Assembly (NCBI GenBank): GCA_020201155.1
Contig: JAIVHI010000004.1
Location: 1 to 42,229, forward strand
Direction of reading: 5' to 3'
DNA length: 42,229 nt
DNA from: Loktanella sp.
GTDB taxonomy: Bacteria; Pseudomonadota; Alphaproteobacteria; Rhodobacterales; Rhodobacteraceae
Both the position numbers and the translations under genes were made by a program. The notes under the pieces are model-generated. The model saw only the letters and a list, made by a program, of their open reading frames with translations. It did not search any database and had not been told where the DNA came from. Below, in pieces: positions 8,118-15,593 of the stretch (position 1 is its first letter; the number at the start of each line of letters is the position of its first letter).

Positions 8118-8744
8118 ATGAAAAACATGCCCGGCCTTGATTCCGCCTTTGCCGTGACGTCCAAGGACGACGTGAAGGCGCTTTATGCAAAGTGGGCCAG
8201 TACCTATGATGCGGGTTTCGGTCAGGCGCAGGGCTATCAGGTCCCGCGCGAGGTCGTGCATGCGTTTCTGGGGGCGGGTGGAACCGGGCCGGTTCTGGAC
8301 GTGGGCGCTGGTACCGGACTGGTGGGTGAGGGGCTCAAGGCCACCGGGGTCGAGCCTGTCGATGCCCTGGACTTGTCGCCGGACATGATCGAGGTGGCGC
8401 GTGTCAAGGATGTCTACCGCACCCTGACGGTCGGCGACCTGCTGGCCGACGGGGTCCTGCCACCGGACACCTACGCCAGTGTCGTGAGCGCGGGCACCTT
8501 CACGCTGGGACACGTCGGGCCCGAGGGACTGGCGCCCTTGCTTGCGACGGCGATGTCAGGCGGCCTGCTGGTGATTTCGGTCAATGAACAGCATTACGCG
8601 GCGGCCGGTTTCGCGGCTGCATTCGACGACCTGTCGTCCCAGATCACCGACCGAAACGACAAGATGATCCGCATCTTCGACGACCGCGCAGAGGCCGCCC
8701 ATCGGGACGACCTTGCCCGGCTCTTGACCTTTCGCAAGGTCTAG
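8118..8744 (+). CDS. Class I SAM-dependent methyltransferase
   Basis: 208 residues. Motif I is VLDVGAGTGLVGEGL (about 58-72), followed by the acidic ALDLSPDMIEVARVK that binds the ribose. The leading YAKWASTYDAGFG is typical of the Williams-Beuren (METTL27)-like group. The substrate is unknown. The gene diverges from the YeeZ-like gene across 102 bases. It ends in CTAG shared with the convergent aldolase gene, so each gene's TAG lies inside the same tetranucleotide. Confidence 0.85.
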   Translation: MKNMPGLDSAFAVTSKDDVKALYAKWASTYDAGFGQAQGYQVPREVVHAFLGAGGTGPVLDVGAGTGLVGEGLKATGVEPVDALDLSPDMIEVARVKDVYRTLTVGDLLADGVLPPDTYASVVSAGTFTLGHVGPEGLAPLLATAMSGGLLVISVNEQHYAAAGFAAAFDDLSSQITDRNDKMIRIFDDRAEAAHRDDLARLLTFRKV

Positions 8745-9490
8745 GCGGCGTAGTTCGCGCCTTCCTCGTCGAGGATCGCCTTGAGCTCCGCAAGATGCCG
8801 GGCATCCTGTTCGGGGTAGCCTTCCACTTCGCTCGCCGTCTTCTCGGCGATCTCGTGGCTCAGCACGCGCAGGTCGCGCCCTGTCTGCAGCGCGCGGATA
8901 TAGGTTTCGGCGGCGCGCTCGAAATAGAACAGTCGGTTGAAGGTGTCCGCCACTGTCGCACCGATGACAAGGACGCCATGATTGCCCATCACCAAGACCT
9001 TTTTCCTGGGGTCGGTGAACAGGGCGGCGCAGCGTTCGCCTTCGTCCTCGAAGGCCAGCCCACCGTAGTTTTCATCGACGATCACGCGGTCGTAGAAAGT
9101 CGCGCAGTTCTGGTCGATGGGTGGCAGCGTGCTGTCCTTGAGCGTTGCCAGAACGGTGGCATGGATCGAATGAACATGCATCGCGCAGCGCGCATGCGGC
9201 ACATGCCGGTGGATGCCGCCGTGCAGGCCCCATGCGGTCGGGTCGGGGGCGTTCGGGCCGGACAGCGTGTCGGGATCATTGGCATCGATTTCCAGCATGT
9301 CGCTGGCCTTGATCCGGGCGAAATGCATCTGGTTGGGGTTCATCAGGAACCGCGTGCCGTCGTCGTTGATGGCAAGACTGAAATGGTTCGCCACGCCTTC
9401 GTGCATGTTCAGCCGCGCGGTCCAGCGGAACGCGGCGGCAAGGTCCACACGCTCGGCCCAGTTGGTCAGGTTTGCTCGGGGTGCATTCAT
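8741..9490 (-). CDS. Class II aldolase/adducin family protein
   Basis: 249 residues. Zinc ligands expected for class II aldolases are H105 and H107 in CAMHVHSIHATVL and H171 in MGNHGVLVIG. ANHFSLAINDDGTRFLMNP provides the N-terminal phosphate/substrate loop. The family includes fuculose- and ribulose-phosphate aldolases and epimerases, and the substrate here is not clear. The start ATG lies five bases after GGAG. It is divergent from a sugar dehydrogenase gene with only 67 bases between, hinting at shared control and perhaps a common sugar substrate (inference). Confidence 0.85.
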   Translation of the reverse strand: MNAPRANLTNWAERVDLAAAFRWTARLNMHEGVANHFSLAINDDGTRFLMNPNQMHFARIKASDMLEIDANDPDTLSGPNAPDPTAWGLHGGIHRHVPHARCAMHVHSIHATVLATLKDSTLPPIDQNCATFYDRVIVDENYGGLAFEDEGERCAALFTDPRKKVLVMGNHGVLVIGATVADTFNRLFYFERAAETYIRALQTGRDLRVLSHEIAEKTASEVEGYPEQDARHLAELKAILDEEGANYAA

Positions 9491-9557
9491 GGTGTCTCCG
9501 GTCTGGCATGACGCCGGTTGGGGTGAAATAACGACCCCGACTATGCAGGAGAGTGTC

Positions 9558-10469
9558 ATGAGCCGCAAAATCTGTCTCGTCGGGATCGGCAAGATCGCGC
9601 AAGATCAACACGTGCCGTCGATCACGGCAAGCCCCGACTGGGAACTGGCCGCGACGGTCAGCCGTGCGGGCTCGGTCGGGGGTGTGCAGGCCTTCGACGA
9701 TTTCGATGCGTTTCTGGCAGAGCGCCCTGACGTGGACGTCGTGTCGCTTTGCCTGCCGCCGGTGCCGCGCTTTGCATACGCCGCGCGGGCCATCGCGGTG
9801 GGGCGGCATGTGATGCTGGAAAAGCCGCCCGGCGCGACGCTGGCCGAAGTGCAAAGGCTCGATTCGATGGCGCGCGCAGCCGGTGTGACGCTTTTCGCAA
9901 GCTGGCACAGTCGCATGGCAAAAGGTGTCGCCGCCGCGAAAGCCTTTCTGGCGGACAAAACCGTGACCGGCGGACATATCGACTGGCGCGAAAACGTGCG
10001 TCAATGGCATCCGGGGCAGGACTGGGTGTTCGAACCCGGCGGGATGGGTGTCTTCGATCCGGGCAGCAACGCACTGTCGATCCTGACCGAGGTCTTGCCA
10101 CAACCGGTGCATCTGACCGGCGCGGAACTGGGTGTGCCGGGTAACCGCCAGACGCCGATCCATGCGGAGCTGACATTCACTGGCGGGATCACCGCGACCT
10201 TCGACTGGCTGAAGAAGGGTGAGCAGCTTTGGGAGATGACGCTCGAGGCCGGGGCCGACCGTGTCCACCTGACCGAAGGCGGAAATGCCTGCACGATCAA
10301 CGGCGCATCGGCCGCGCTGACCGATCTGGACGAATATCCCGCCCTTTATGCCCATCTGACCGGCTTGCTGGATCGGGGCGCCTCAGATGTCGATCTGTCG
10401 CCGATGGTGCATGTATCGGACGCGATGACGCTGGGGCGGCGGGTGAGCGTCGCGGACTTCGCATTTTGA
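9558..10469 (+). CDS. D-galactose 1-dehydrogenase (Gfo/Idh/MocA family)
   Basis: An NAD(P)-dependent aldose 1-dehydrogenase of 303 residues. The N-terminal LVGIGKIAQDQHVPSI is the Rossmann loop, EKPPG (88-92) the nicotinamide-site lysine motif. ENVRQWHPGQDWVFEPGG with GVFDPGSNALSI closely resembles the Pseudomonas galactose dehydrogenase as I remember it. L-arabinose dehydrogenases share this architecture, so dual galactose/arabinose activity is possible. It would oxidise the sugar to its lactone as the first step of a De Ley-Doudoroff-type route. No other genes of that route are adjacent, except possibly the divergent aldolase-family gene. Confidence 0.85.
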   Translation: MSRKICLVGIGKIAQDQHVPSITASPDWELAATVSRAGSVGGVQAFDDFDAFLAERPDVDVVSLCLPPVPRFAYAARAIAVGRHVMLEKPPGATLAEVQRLDSMARAAGVTLFASWHSRMAKGVAAAKAFLADKTVTGGHIDWRENVRQWHPGQDWVFEPGGMGVFDPGSNALSILTEVLPQPVHLTGAELGVPGNRQTPIHAELTFTGGITATFDWLKKGEQLWEMTLEAGADRVHLTEGGNACTINGASAALTDLDEYPALYAHLTGLLDRGASDVDLSPMVHVSDAMTLGRRVSVADFAF

Positions 10470-10476
10470 GGCGAGG

Positions 10477-10505
10477 CCGCAGGGGGCGCTGCCCCCGTCC
10501 TGCGG
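10477..10505 (+). terminator. Nested hairpin after galactose dehydrogenase gene
   Basis: The outer stem CCGCAG/CTGCGG (10477-10482 with 10500-10505) encloses the inner stem GGGGC/GCCCC with loop GCT. It begins eight bases after the stop codon. No T-run follows at once, but CCCCCGGAGTTT comes next, a run I associate with gene ends in Rhodobacteraceae. It is likely a terminator or mRNA 3'-end protector. Confidence 0.55.
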
Positions 10506-10565
10506 ACTCCCCCGGAGTTTACGGGCCGAGATGAAGGAGCGGGGGCGTTTTCACAGCGCCTAAAA

Positions 10566-10581
10566 TTTACCATTTGATAAA
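10566..10581. promoter_or_regulatory. Candidate RutR operator before pydX
   Basis: The 16-mer TTTACCATTTGATAAA agrees at 11 of the 14 fixed positions with the E. coli RutR palindrome TTGACCANNTGGTCAA (recalled from the literature). It lies 47 bases before the pydX ATG. The same window encodes a RutR homologue, and a better copy lies before pydC. Confidence 0.6.
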
Positions 10582-10628
10582 AAATGAAGTTGTGGCAGTC
10601 TGATTCGGGAACAAGACAGGGAATTGCC

Positions 10629-11954
10629 ATGACCAGCCCTTCGACACCCGGCATCGTTCCGGGCCGCTTGCCCGCCGATGCGATCGCGGAGAACTTCGAT
10701 GATCTGCACGCACCGCTTGCACCCCACGAGGTGCAGGTGGCGGCGGACCGCTGCTATTTCTGCTATGATGCGCCTTGCGTGACGGCCTGTCCGACAGAGA
10801 TCGACATCCCGTTGTTCATTCGCCAGATCGCGACGGGAACCTCCGAGGCCGCGGCGCGGACGATCTTTAACCAGAATATTCTGGGCGGGATGTGCGCCCG
10901 GGTCTGCCCGACCGAGACGCTGTGCGAGGAAGCCTGCGTGCGTGAACTGGCGGAAGGCAAGCCTGTCGAGATCGGGCGCCTGCAGCGGCATGCGACCGAT
11001 ATGTTGATGGCGCGGCAGGGGCATCCATTCACCCGCGCGGCGCCGACGGGCAAGCGGGTGGCTGTCGTCGGGGCCGGCCCCGCCGGTCTGTCCTGCGCGC
11101 ACCGGCTGGCGATGAAGGGGCACGATGTCGTGCTCTACGACGCCAAGTCCAAGCCCGGAGGCCTGAACGAATACGGAATCGCGGCCTACAAGAGCACCGA
11201 TGATTTCGCTGCCCGCGAGGCCGAGTGGCTGATGGGGATCGGCGGAATCACCTACGAGGGTGGCATGGCCTTGGGCGCTGATCTGACGATCGACGCTCTG
11301 TCGGAGAGCTTTGACGCCGTCTTTCTGGGCGTCGGCCTTGGTGGCGTGAACGCGCTGGGCGTCGCGGGCGATGACAAGGACGGCGTGCGCGATGCGGTGG
11401 ATTTCATCGCGGACCTGCGGCAGGCAAAGGACCTGACAACATTGCCCGTCGGGCGGAATGTCGTCGTGATCGGTGGCGGGATGACGGCGGTCGATGCCGC
11501 GGTGCAGGCCAAGCTGCTGGGTGCGCAGAATGTCACGATCGCCTATCGGCGCACGCGGACCCGCATGGGTGCTTCGCGTTACGAGCAGGATCTGGCGGCA
11601 AGCCACGGTGTCCAGCTTTTGTTCGATGTGCAGCCCGTCGCCGTGCATGGCAACGGGGCCGCGGTCGAGGTCGAGCTGGAATACACGGTAGATCACGGCA
11701 AGGGCCTTGAAGGCACAGGCGAGACGATCCGCATTCCCGCCGACCAAGTTTTCCGCGCGATCGGCCAGTCGCTGACGCTTGATGGCGGGTTGGAAATGGA
11801 TGGTCGCAAGATCAGGGTGACCGATGCAGGGCGGACGAGCCATGCGAAAGTCTGGGCGGGGGGCGACTGCACCTCGGGCGAGGATCTCACGGTCGTGGCC
11901 GTGGCCGAAGGTCGCGATGCCGCCGAAGATATCCACAAGGTCCTGATGGGCTGA
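10629..11954 (+). CDS. pydX: Dihydropyrimidine dehydrogenase, NAD(P)H-oxidoreductase subunit
   Basis: 441 residues, equivalent to E. coli PreT and the N-terminal half of mammalian dihydropyrimidine dehydrogenase. An iron-sulfur region has Cys at 42, 45, 50, 54 and 89, 93, 99, 103. Next come an FAD-binding GAGPAG (148-153) and a second dinucleotide loop GGGMTAVD near 282. It passes electrons from NAD(P)H to PydA, which reduces uracil or thymine. The ATG after AGGGA is used; an in-frame ATG 15 codons earlier would overlap the operator region. TGATG couples it to the next gene. Confidence 0.92.
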   Translation: MTSPSTPGIVPGRLPADAIAENFDDLHAPLAPHEVQVAADRCYFCYDAPCVTACPTEIDIPLFIRQIATGTSEAAARTIFNQNILGGMCARVCPTETLCEEACVRELAEGKPVEIGRLQRHATDMLMARQGHPFTRAAPTGKRVAVVGAGPAGLSCAHRLAMKGHDVVLYDAKSKPGGLNEYGIAAYKSTDDFAAREAEWLMGIGGITYEGGMALGADLTIDALSESFDAVFLGVGLGGVNALGVAGDDKDGVRDAVDFIADLRQAKDLTTLPVGRNVVVIGGGMTAVDAAVQAKLLGAQNVTIAYRRTRTRMGASRYEQDLAASHGVQLLFDVQPVAVHGNGAAVEVELEYTVDHGKGLEGTGETIRIPADQVFRAIGQSLTLDGGLEMDGRKIRVTDAGRTSHAKVWAGGDCTSGEDLTVVAVAEGRDAAEDIHKVLMG

Positions 11955-12739
11955 TGCCCGAACTGCCCGAATCCGATGCGGCCCGCCGCAAGATCGCCGA
12001 TCACTGCCTGGACCGGACGATCGAAGGGTTTGCCTTGGGTGAGGTCCGCCACGTCGAATTGCCGTCGCAGGCAGAACGTGACCGGTTGGTCGGCACCCGG
12101 TTTTCGACCACGGGGCGGCACGGCAAATACATCTTCGCCGGGACCAAGGGCGGACCATGGTTGCACGTGCATCTGGGCATGTCGGGTTCGTTGCGGGTTT
12201 ATGAAGAGGGTGAAGAGAAGCCGGATTACGCGCGGCTGACGGTCGAATTCGAGGGCGGGCGCCGGCTGGCGTTTCGGGATCCGCGCAAGTTCGGCACCGT
12301 CGCGCTGGTCGAGGACATCGATGATTTCGTCGCAGGCAAGGGGCTTGGGCCAGATGCGATGACCATCGGGGACAATGCTTTTGCCAGCGCTATCGGCGCA
12401 ACACGGGGTGCGATCAAATCCGCGCTGCTGAACCAGCGGAAACTGGCCGGAGTGGGAAACCTGTGGTCGGACGAGACGCTTTACCGCTGCGGCATCATGC
12501 CGGATGCGCATGCCTGCGACCTGACATCAAAAACGGTCGGTGACCTGCACCGGGCGATGCAGGACATCATGGGTCTCGTGATGGAAAAGAATGCGGACTA
12601 CAGCCAGTTGCCCGGCGACTGGCTGATCCACAACCGGACGGATGGCGCCGACTGCCCACGTTGCGGCGGCACGATAACGAAGAAGACAGTGGGCGGGCGC
12701 ACTGCCTATCATTGTCCCGATCATCAAAAGGGAGCCTGA
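11954..12739 (+). CDS. Fpg/Nei-family DNA glycosylase within the pyd operon
   Basis: 261 residues with the Fpg/Nei layout. N-terminal PELPE supplies the catalytic proline and glutamate. K58 in GRHGKY matches the essential Lys57, NQRKLAGVGNLWSDE is the helix-two-turn-helix, and the C-terminal zinc finger contains the conserved Arg (GGRTAY). The finger is unusual: ligands are C234, C237, C254 and H257 (CPDHQ), where Fpg normally has a fourth Cys. The protein is ~20 residues shorter than standard Fpg. It sits between pydX and pydA, overlapping the first by one base and three bases from the second, so it is co-transcribed with pyrimidine catabolism. It may repair oxidised pyrimidines, or do something new. 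Confidence 0.85.
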   Translation: MPELPESDAARRKIADHCLDRTIEGFALGEVRHVELPSQAERDRLVGTRFSTTGRHGKYIFAGTKGGPWLHVHLGMSGSLRVYEEGEEKPDYARLTVEFEGGRRLAFRDPRKFGTVALVEDIDDFVAGKGLGPDAMTIGDNAFASAIGATRGAIKSALLNQRKLAGVGNLWSDETLYRCGIMPDAHACDLTSKTVGDLHRAMQDIMGLVMEKNADYSQLPGDWLIHNRTDGADCPRCGGTITKKTVGGRTAYHCPDHQKGA

Positions 12740-12742
12740 GCC

Positions 12743-14047
12743 ATGGCCGATCTGACGACTGACTTTCTGGGCATCAAGAGCCCGAACCCGTTCTGGCTGG
12801 CGAGTGCCCCGCCGACGGACAAGGAATACAACGTCCGCCGCGCCTTCGAGGCCGGCTGGGGCGGTGTCGTCTGGAAAACGCTGGGAGCCGAAGGGCCACC
12901 GGTCGTGAACGTCAACGGCCCGCGCTACGGCGTGATCTACGGCAAGGACCGCACGGTTCTGGGGATCAACAATATCGAGCTGATCACCGACCGCCCGCTC
13001 GAGGTGAACCTTGAAGAGATGGCGCGGGTCAAGGCGGACTACCCCGATCATGCGTTGATCGCGTCGATCATGGTCCCGTGCGAGGAAGAGGCGTGGAAAG
13101 CGATCCTGCCGCGGGTCGAGGAAACCAATGCCGACGGGATCGAACTGAACTTTGGCTGCCCGCACGGGATGGCCGAGCGCGGAATGGGCAGTGCCGTCGG
13201 GCAGGTTCCCGAATACATCGAAATGGTCACGCGCTGGTGCAAGAAATACTACGACCGCCCTGTGATCGTGAAGCTGACGCCGAACATCACCGATGTCCGC
13301 AAGCCTGCGCTGGCGGCCAAGAACGGTGGTGCGGATGCGGTCAGCCTGATCAACACGATCAATTCCATCACCTCGGTCGATCTGGATGCCATGTCGCCGC
13401 AGCCGATGATCGACGGTAAAGGCACGCATGGCGGCTATTGCGGCCCTGCGGTCAAGCCGATCGCGATGAACATGGTGGCCGAGATCGCGCGCGATCCGCA
13501 GACCCACGGGTTGCCGATTTCCGGCATCGGCGGTGTGACCACGTGGCGCGATGCGGCAGAGTTCATGGCGCTGGGCTGCGGCAACGTGCAGGTCTGCACC
13601 GCGGCGATGACCTATGGCTTCAAGATCGTGCAGGAAATGAAGTCCGGCCTGTCGCAATGGATGGACGAGAAAGGCTATCGGTCCACCTCGGATTTTGTCG
13701 GGATGGCCGTGCCGAACGTGACGGACTGGCAGTATCTGAACCTGAACTACGTGACCAAGGCGCGCATCGACCAGGACAGCTGCATTTCCTGCGGGCGCTG
13801 CTATGCCGCTTGCGAGGATACCTCGCATCAGGCGATCGCGATGTCTGACGACCGCACCTTTACCGTGATCGACGAGGAATGCGTCGCTTGTAACCTGTGC
13901 GTCGATGTCTGCCCGGTCGAAGACTGCATCACGATGGTCGAACTGCAGCCCGGAGCGATCGACCCGCGGACGGGAAAGGAGGTTCAGAAGGAATATGCCA
14001 ACTGGACCACGCATCCGAACAATCCGGGGGCAGTTGCCGCCGAATGA
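12743..14047 (+). CDS. pydA: Dihydropyrimidine dehydrogenase, catalytic subunit
   Basis: 434 residues, equivalent to E. coli PreA and the C-terminal half of the mammalian enzyme. An FMN-binding TIM barrel carries the active-site loop ELNFGCPHGMAERGMG; C139 corresponds to the catalytic cysteine of dihydropyrimidine dehydrogenase. The C-terminal ferredoxin domain binds two [4Fe-4S] clusters through C347, C350, C353, C357 and C380, C383, C386, C390. It reduces uracil and thymine with electrons from PydX. Third gene of the pydX operon; followed by a convergent inverted repeat. Confidence 0.94.
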   Translation: MADLTTDFLGIKSPNPFWLASAPPTDKEYNVRRAFEAGWGGVVWKTLGAEGPPVVNVNGPRYGVIYGKDRTVLGINNIELITDRPLEVNLEEMARVKADYPDHALIASIMVPCEEEAWKAILPRVEETNADGIELNFGCPHGMAERGMGSAVGQVPEYIEMVTRWCKKYYDRPVIVKLTPNITDVRKPALAAKNGGADAVSLINTINSITSVDLDAMSPQPMIDGKGTHGGYCGPAVKPIAMNMVAEIARDPQTHGLPISGIGGVTTWRDAAEFMALGCGNVQVCTAAMTYGFKIVQEMKSGLSQWMDEKGYRSTSDFVGMAVPNVTDWQYLNLNYVTKARIDQDSCISCGRCYAACEDTSHQAIAMSDDRTFTVIDEECVACNLCVDVCPVEDCITMVELQPGAIDPRTGKEVQKEYANWTTHPNNPGAVAAE

Positions 14048-14057
14048 CGGGTTTTCG

Positions 14058-14101
14058 TGACAAGGGCGCAGAGGGGCGGCGGCCCGTCCGCGCCCTTGTC
14101 A
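14058..14101. terminator. Inverted repeat between convergent pydA and reductase genes
   Basis: A perfect 12-bp inverted repeat, TGACAAGGGCGC (14058-14069) with GCGCCCTTGTCA (14090-14101), has a GC-rich 20-base loop. It fills the 55-base gap between two converging genes, the usual place of a bidirectional terminator. There is no clear T-run on either side. Confidence 0.65.
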
Positions 14102-14102
14102 T

Positions 14103-14771
14103 TCACCAGCCGTCTTCGATGACAAGACGGTCTTCGCTGATGCCCATTTCCTTCAGCGCGTCCCGCATCGCGTCCACGAAACCTTGCGGGCCGCAGATGT
14201 AGAAGGGCTGGTCGTGATCGCTCACCAGCTCTGACAGCTTGGTTTTGTCCAGCTCGCCCGAATGATGGGCCGTATCGGGCTGATCCGTCACGACGAAGAC
14301 CGAAGTGACGCCCGGCAGGCTGCCCCATGTCTCTTTGAGGATGATGTCCTTGTCGGTCTTGTTCGAAAAGATGAGTGTATCGCCGGTCACGCCTTCGCGG
14401 TCATGCTTCTTGAGGATCGAAATGAAGGGCGTGATGCCGGCACCCGCCGCTAGAAAGACGCCGGGTCCGTGATCCGTGATCGCGCCGAAGGGGCCGTCGC
14501 AGGCCACCTGATCGCCTGTGCCGAGTGATGGGATCCGCGCCGTCACCCCGTTATGGTCGGGGTAGCTCTTGATCACGAATTCGAGGCTGGGGGCATCCGG
14601 CTGCGACACCATCGTGAAGGGCCGCCCTTCGTCCTTCCATCCGTCCTGCAAGAGCGCGAGTTCGACAGCCTGCCCGGGCTGAAAGGTGAACCCTTCCGGT
14701 CTGCCGAAGGTCAGATGATGGGTGTCGTGCGTAACGGGTTCGATCGCTTGCAGCGTCAGCGTGCGGGTCAT
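14103..14771 (-). CDS. FAD-dependent flavodoxin/ferredoxin oxidoreductase
   Basis: 222 residues of the ferredoxin-NADP reductase fold without a fused ferredoxin domain. The FAD motif is RPFTMVSQP, the NAD(P) motif GAGITPFISIL, and the C-terminal block FYICGPQGFVDAMRDAL. Such short proteins serve as electron-transfer reductases; a partner is not evident. It lies downstream of rutR on the same strand with 50 bases between. That gap holds GAGGAT as ribosome binding site and a weak RutR-like half-palindrome, so co-control with pyrimidine catabolism is plausible. Confidence 0.87.
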   Translation of the reverse strand: MTRTLTLQAIEPVTHDTHHLTFGRPEGFTFQPGQAVELALLQDGWKDEGRPFTMVSQPDAPSLEFVIKSYPDHNGVTARIPSLGTGDQVACDGPFGAITDHGPGVFLAAGAGITPFISILKKHDREGVTGDTLIFSNKTDKDIILKETWGSLPGVTSVFVVTDQPDTAHHSGELDKTKLSELVSDHDQPFYICGPQGFVDAMRDALKEMGISEDRLVIEDGW

Positions 14772-14783
14772 TGTATCCTCTTA

Positions 14784-14799
14784 CTTATTACTTGGTCAG
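14784..14799. promoter_or_regulatory. Weak RutR-like site before the reductase gene
   Basis: CTTATTACTTGGTCAG has one good RutR half-site (TGGTCA at 14793-14798) and a degenerate other half. It lies 13 bases upstream of the reductase start on the minus strand. Support comes mostly from the two better sites in the same island. Confidence 0.35.
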
Positions 14800-14821
14800 A
14801 GGAAGAACCAACCGGCGCGCA

Positions 14822-15430
14822 TTAGGGTTCCAAGGCACCTCGTAGCATGCGGTTCAGATGGATCGCGGCGTCGTCGAAATAGGCCGCATGACCCAGCACC
14901 GCCGTCACCTGAACTTCGAAATCGGCGTAGTGTTGCGTCAGCGACCAGATCGAGAAGATCAGGTGACGGGGATCGACGGCCTTGATCCGCCCTTCGTCGG
15001 CCCAGCGCGCAATGACGATGGCGATATCGTCGACCAGTGCCTTGAGATCCCCGCTCAGGTGACTGTGGATATGCGGCGCCCCCTGCAGGATCTCGTTTGC
15101 GAAAAGGCGGCTTTCGCGCGGGTAGTCGCGGCTGAGGTCCAGCTTGCGCTGCGCATAGCCCAGTATTTCGGTCACGGGGTCGCCGTCGGGGTCGATTTCG
15201 CGCAGCGGATCGAGCCATGTGTCCAGAAGCTGTTCGAGAAGGGCGGTGTAGATGGCGTCCTTGCCGCCGAAATAATACAGCAGGTTGGGTTTCGACATGC
15301 CCGCCGTTTCGGCGATCTGGTCAAGGGTGGCCCCGCGGAACCCATGTGCGGAAAAGGCATCGAGCCCCGCGTCGAGGATGGCGGCGCGGTTCTTGATCTG
15401 GATGCGCGTGCGTGGCCGGCTGGATGTCAT
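14822..15430 (-). CDS. rutR: TetR-family pyrimidine regulator RutR
   Basis: 202 residues. The N-terminal TetR helix-turn-helix (about 34-53) reads TLDQIAETAGMSKPNLLYYF and is almost the E. coli RutR block. The ligand domain keeps RutR-like stretches LSRDYPRESRLFANEILQGAP and HLIFSIWSLTQHYADFEVQV. E. coli RutR binds uracil or thymine and releases DNA. It is divergent from pydC across 163 bases, which contain the best operator match of the window. I expect it to repress pydX, pydC and perhaps the reductase gene until pyrimidine is present. Confidence 0.92.
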   Translation of the reverse strand: MTSSRPRTRIQIKNRAAILDAGLDAFSAHGFRGATLDQIAETAGMSKPNLLYYFGGKDAIYTALLEQLLDTWLDPLREIDPDGDPVTEILGYAQRKLDLSRDYPRESRLFANEILQGAPHIHSHLSGDLKALVDDIAIVIARWADEGRIKAVDPRHLIFSIWSLTQHYADFEVQVTAVLGHAAYFDDAAIHLNRMLRGALEP

Positions 15431-15558
15431 GTCATTTTCGCGCTGCCGGATTTTTCAGCAGACCCGCCCCACAATACAAAGTTTTCAGCCCACAAAGCGC
15501 AAGTCGGACCCGCAAGGTCAAGCAACTTGACTGAATCCGGGGCTCTGTTAGCGTCAGT

Positions 15559-15574
15559 TTTACCAATTGGTCAA
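15559..15574. promoter_or_regulatory. Strong RutR operator candidate before pydC
   Basis: TTTACCAATTGGTCAA matches 13 of the 14 fixed bases of the recalled RutR palindrome TTGACCANNTGGTCAA and lies 19 bases before the pydC ATG. Being so close to the start, it would block the promoter or early transcription. A second symmetric element, GTCAAG-CAA-CTTGAC (15517-15531), nearer rutR has its half-sites facing the other way. Confidence 0.75.
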
Positions 15575-15593
15575 ATACAATCAGGGGGATGAC

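Noticed and set aside
10560-12158. Long minus-strand open frame opposite pydX
   Set aside because: Same shadow composition, no ribosome binding site, and pydX is certain from its cysteine and FAD motifs. A similar frame at 12527-14014 opposite pydA was rejected for the same reason.
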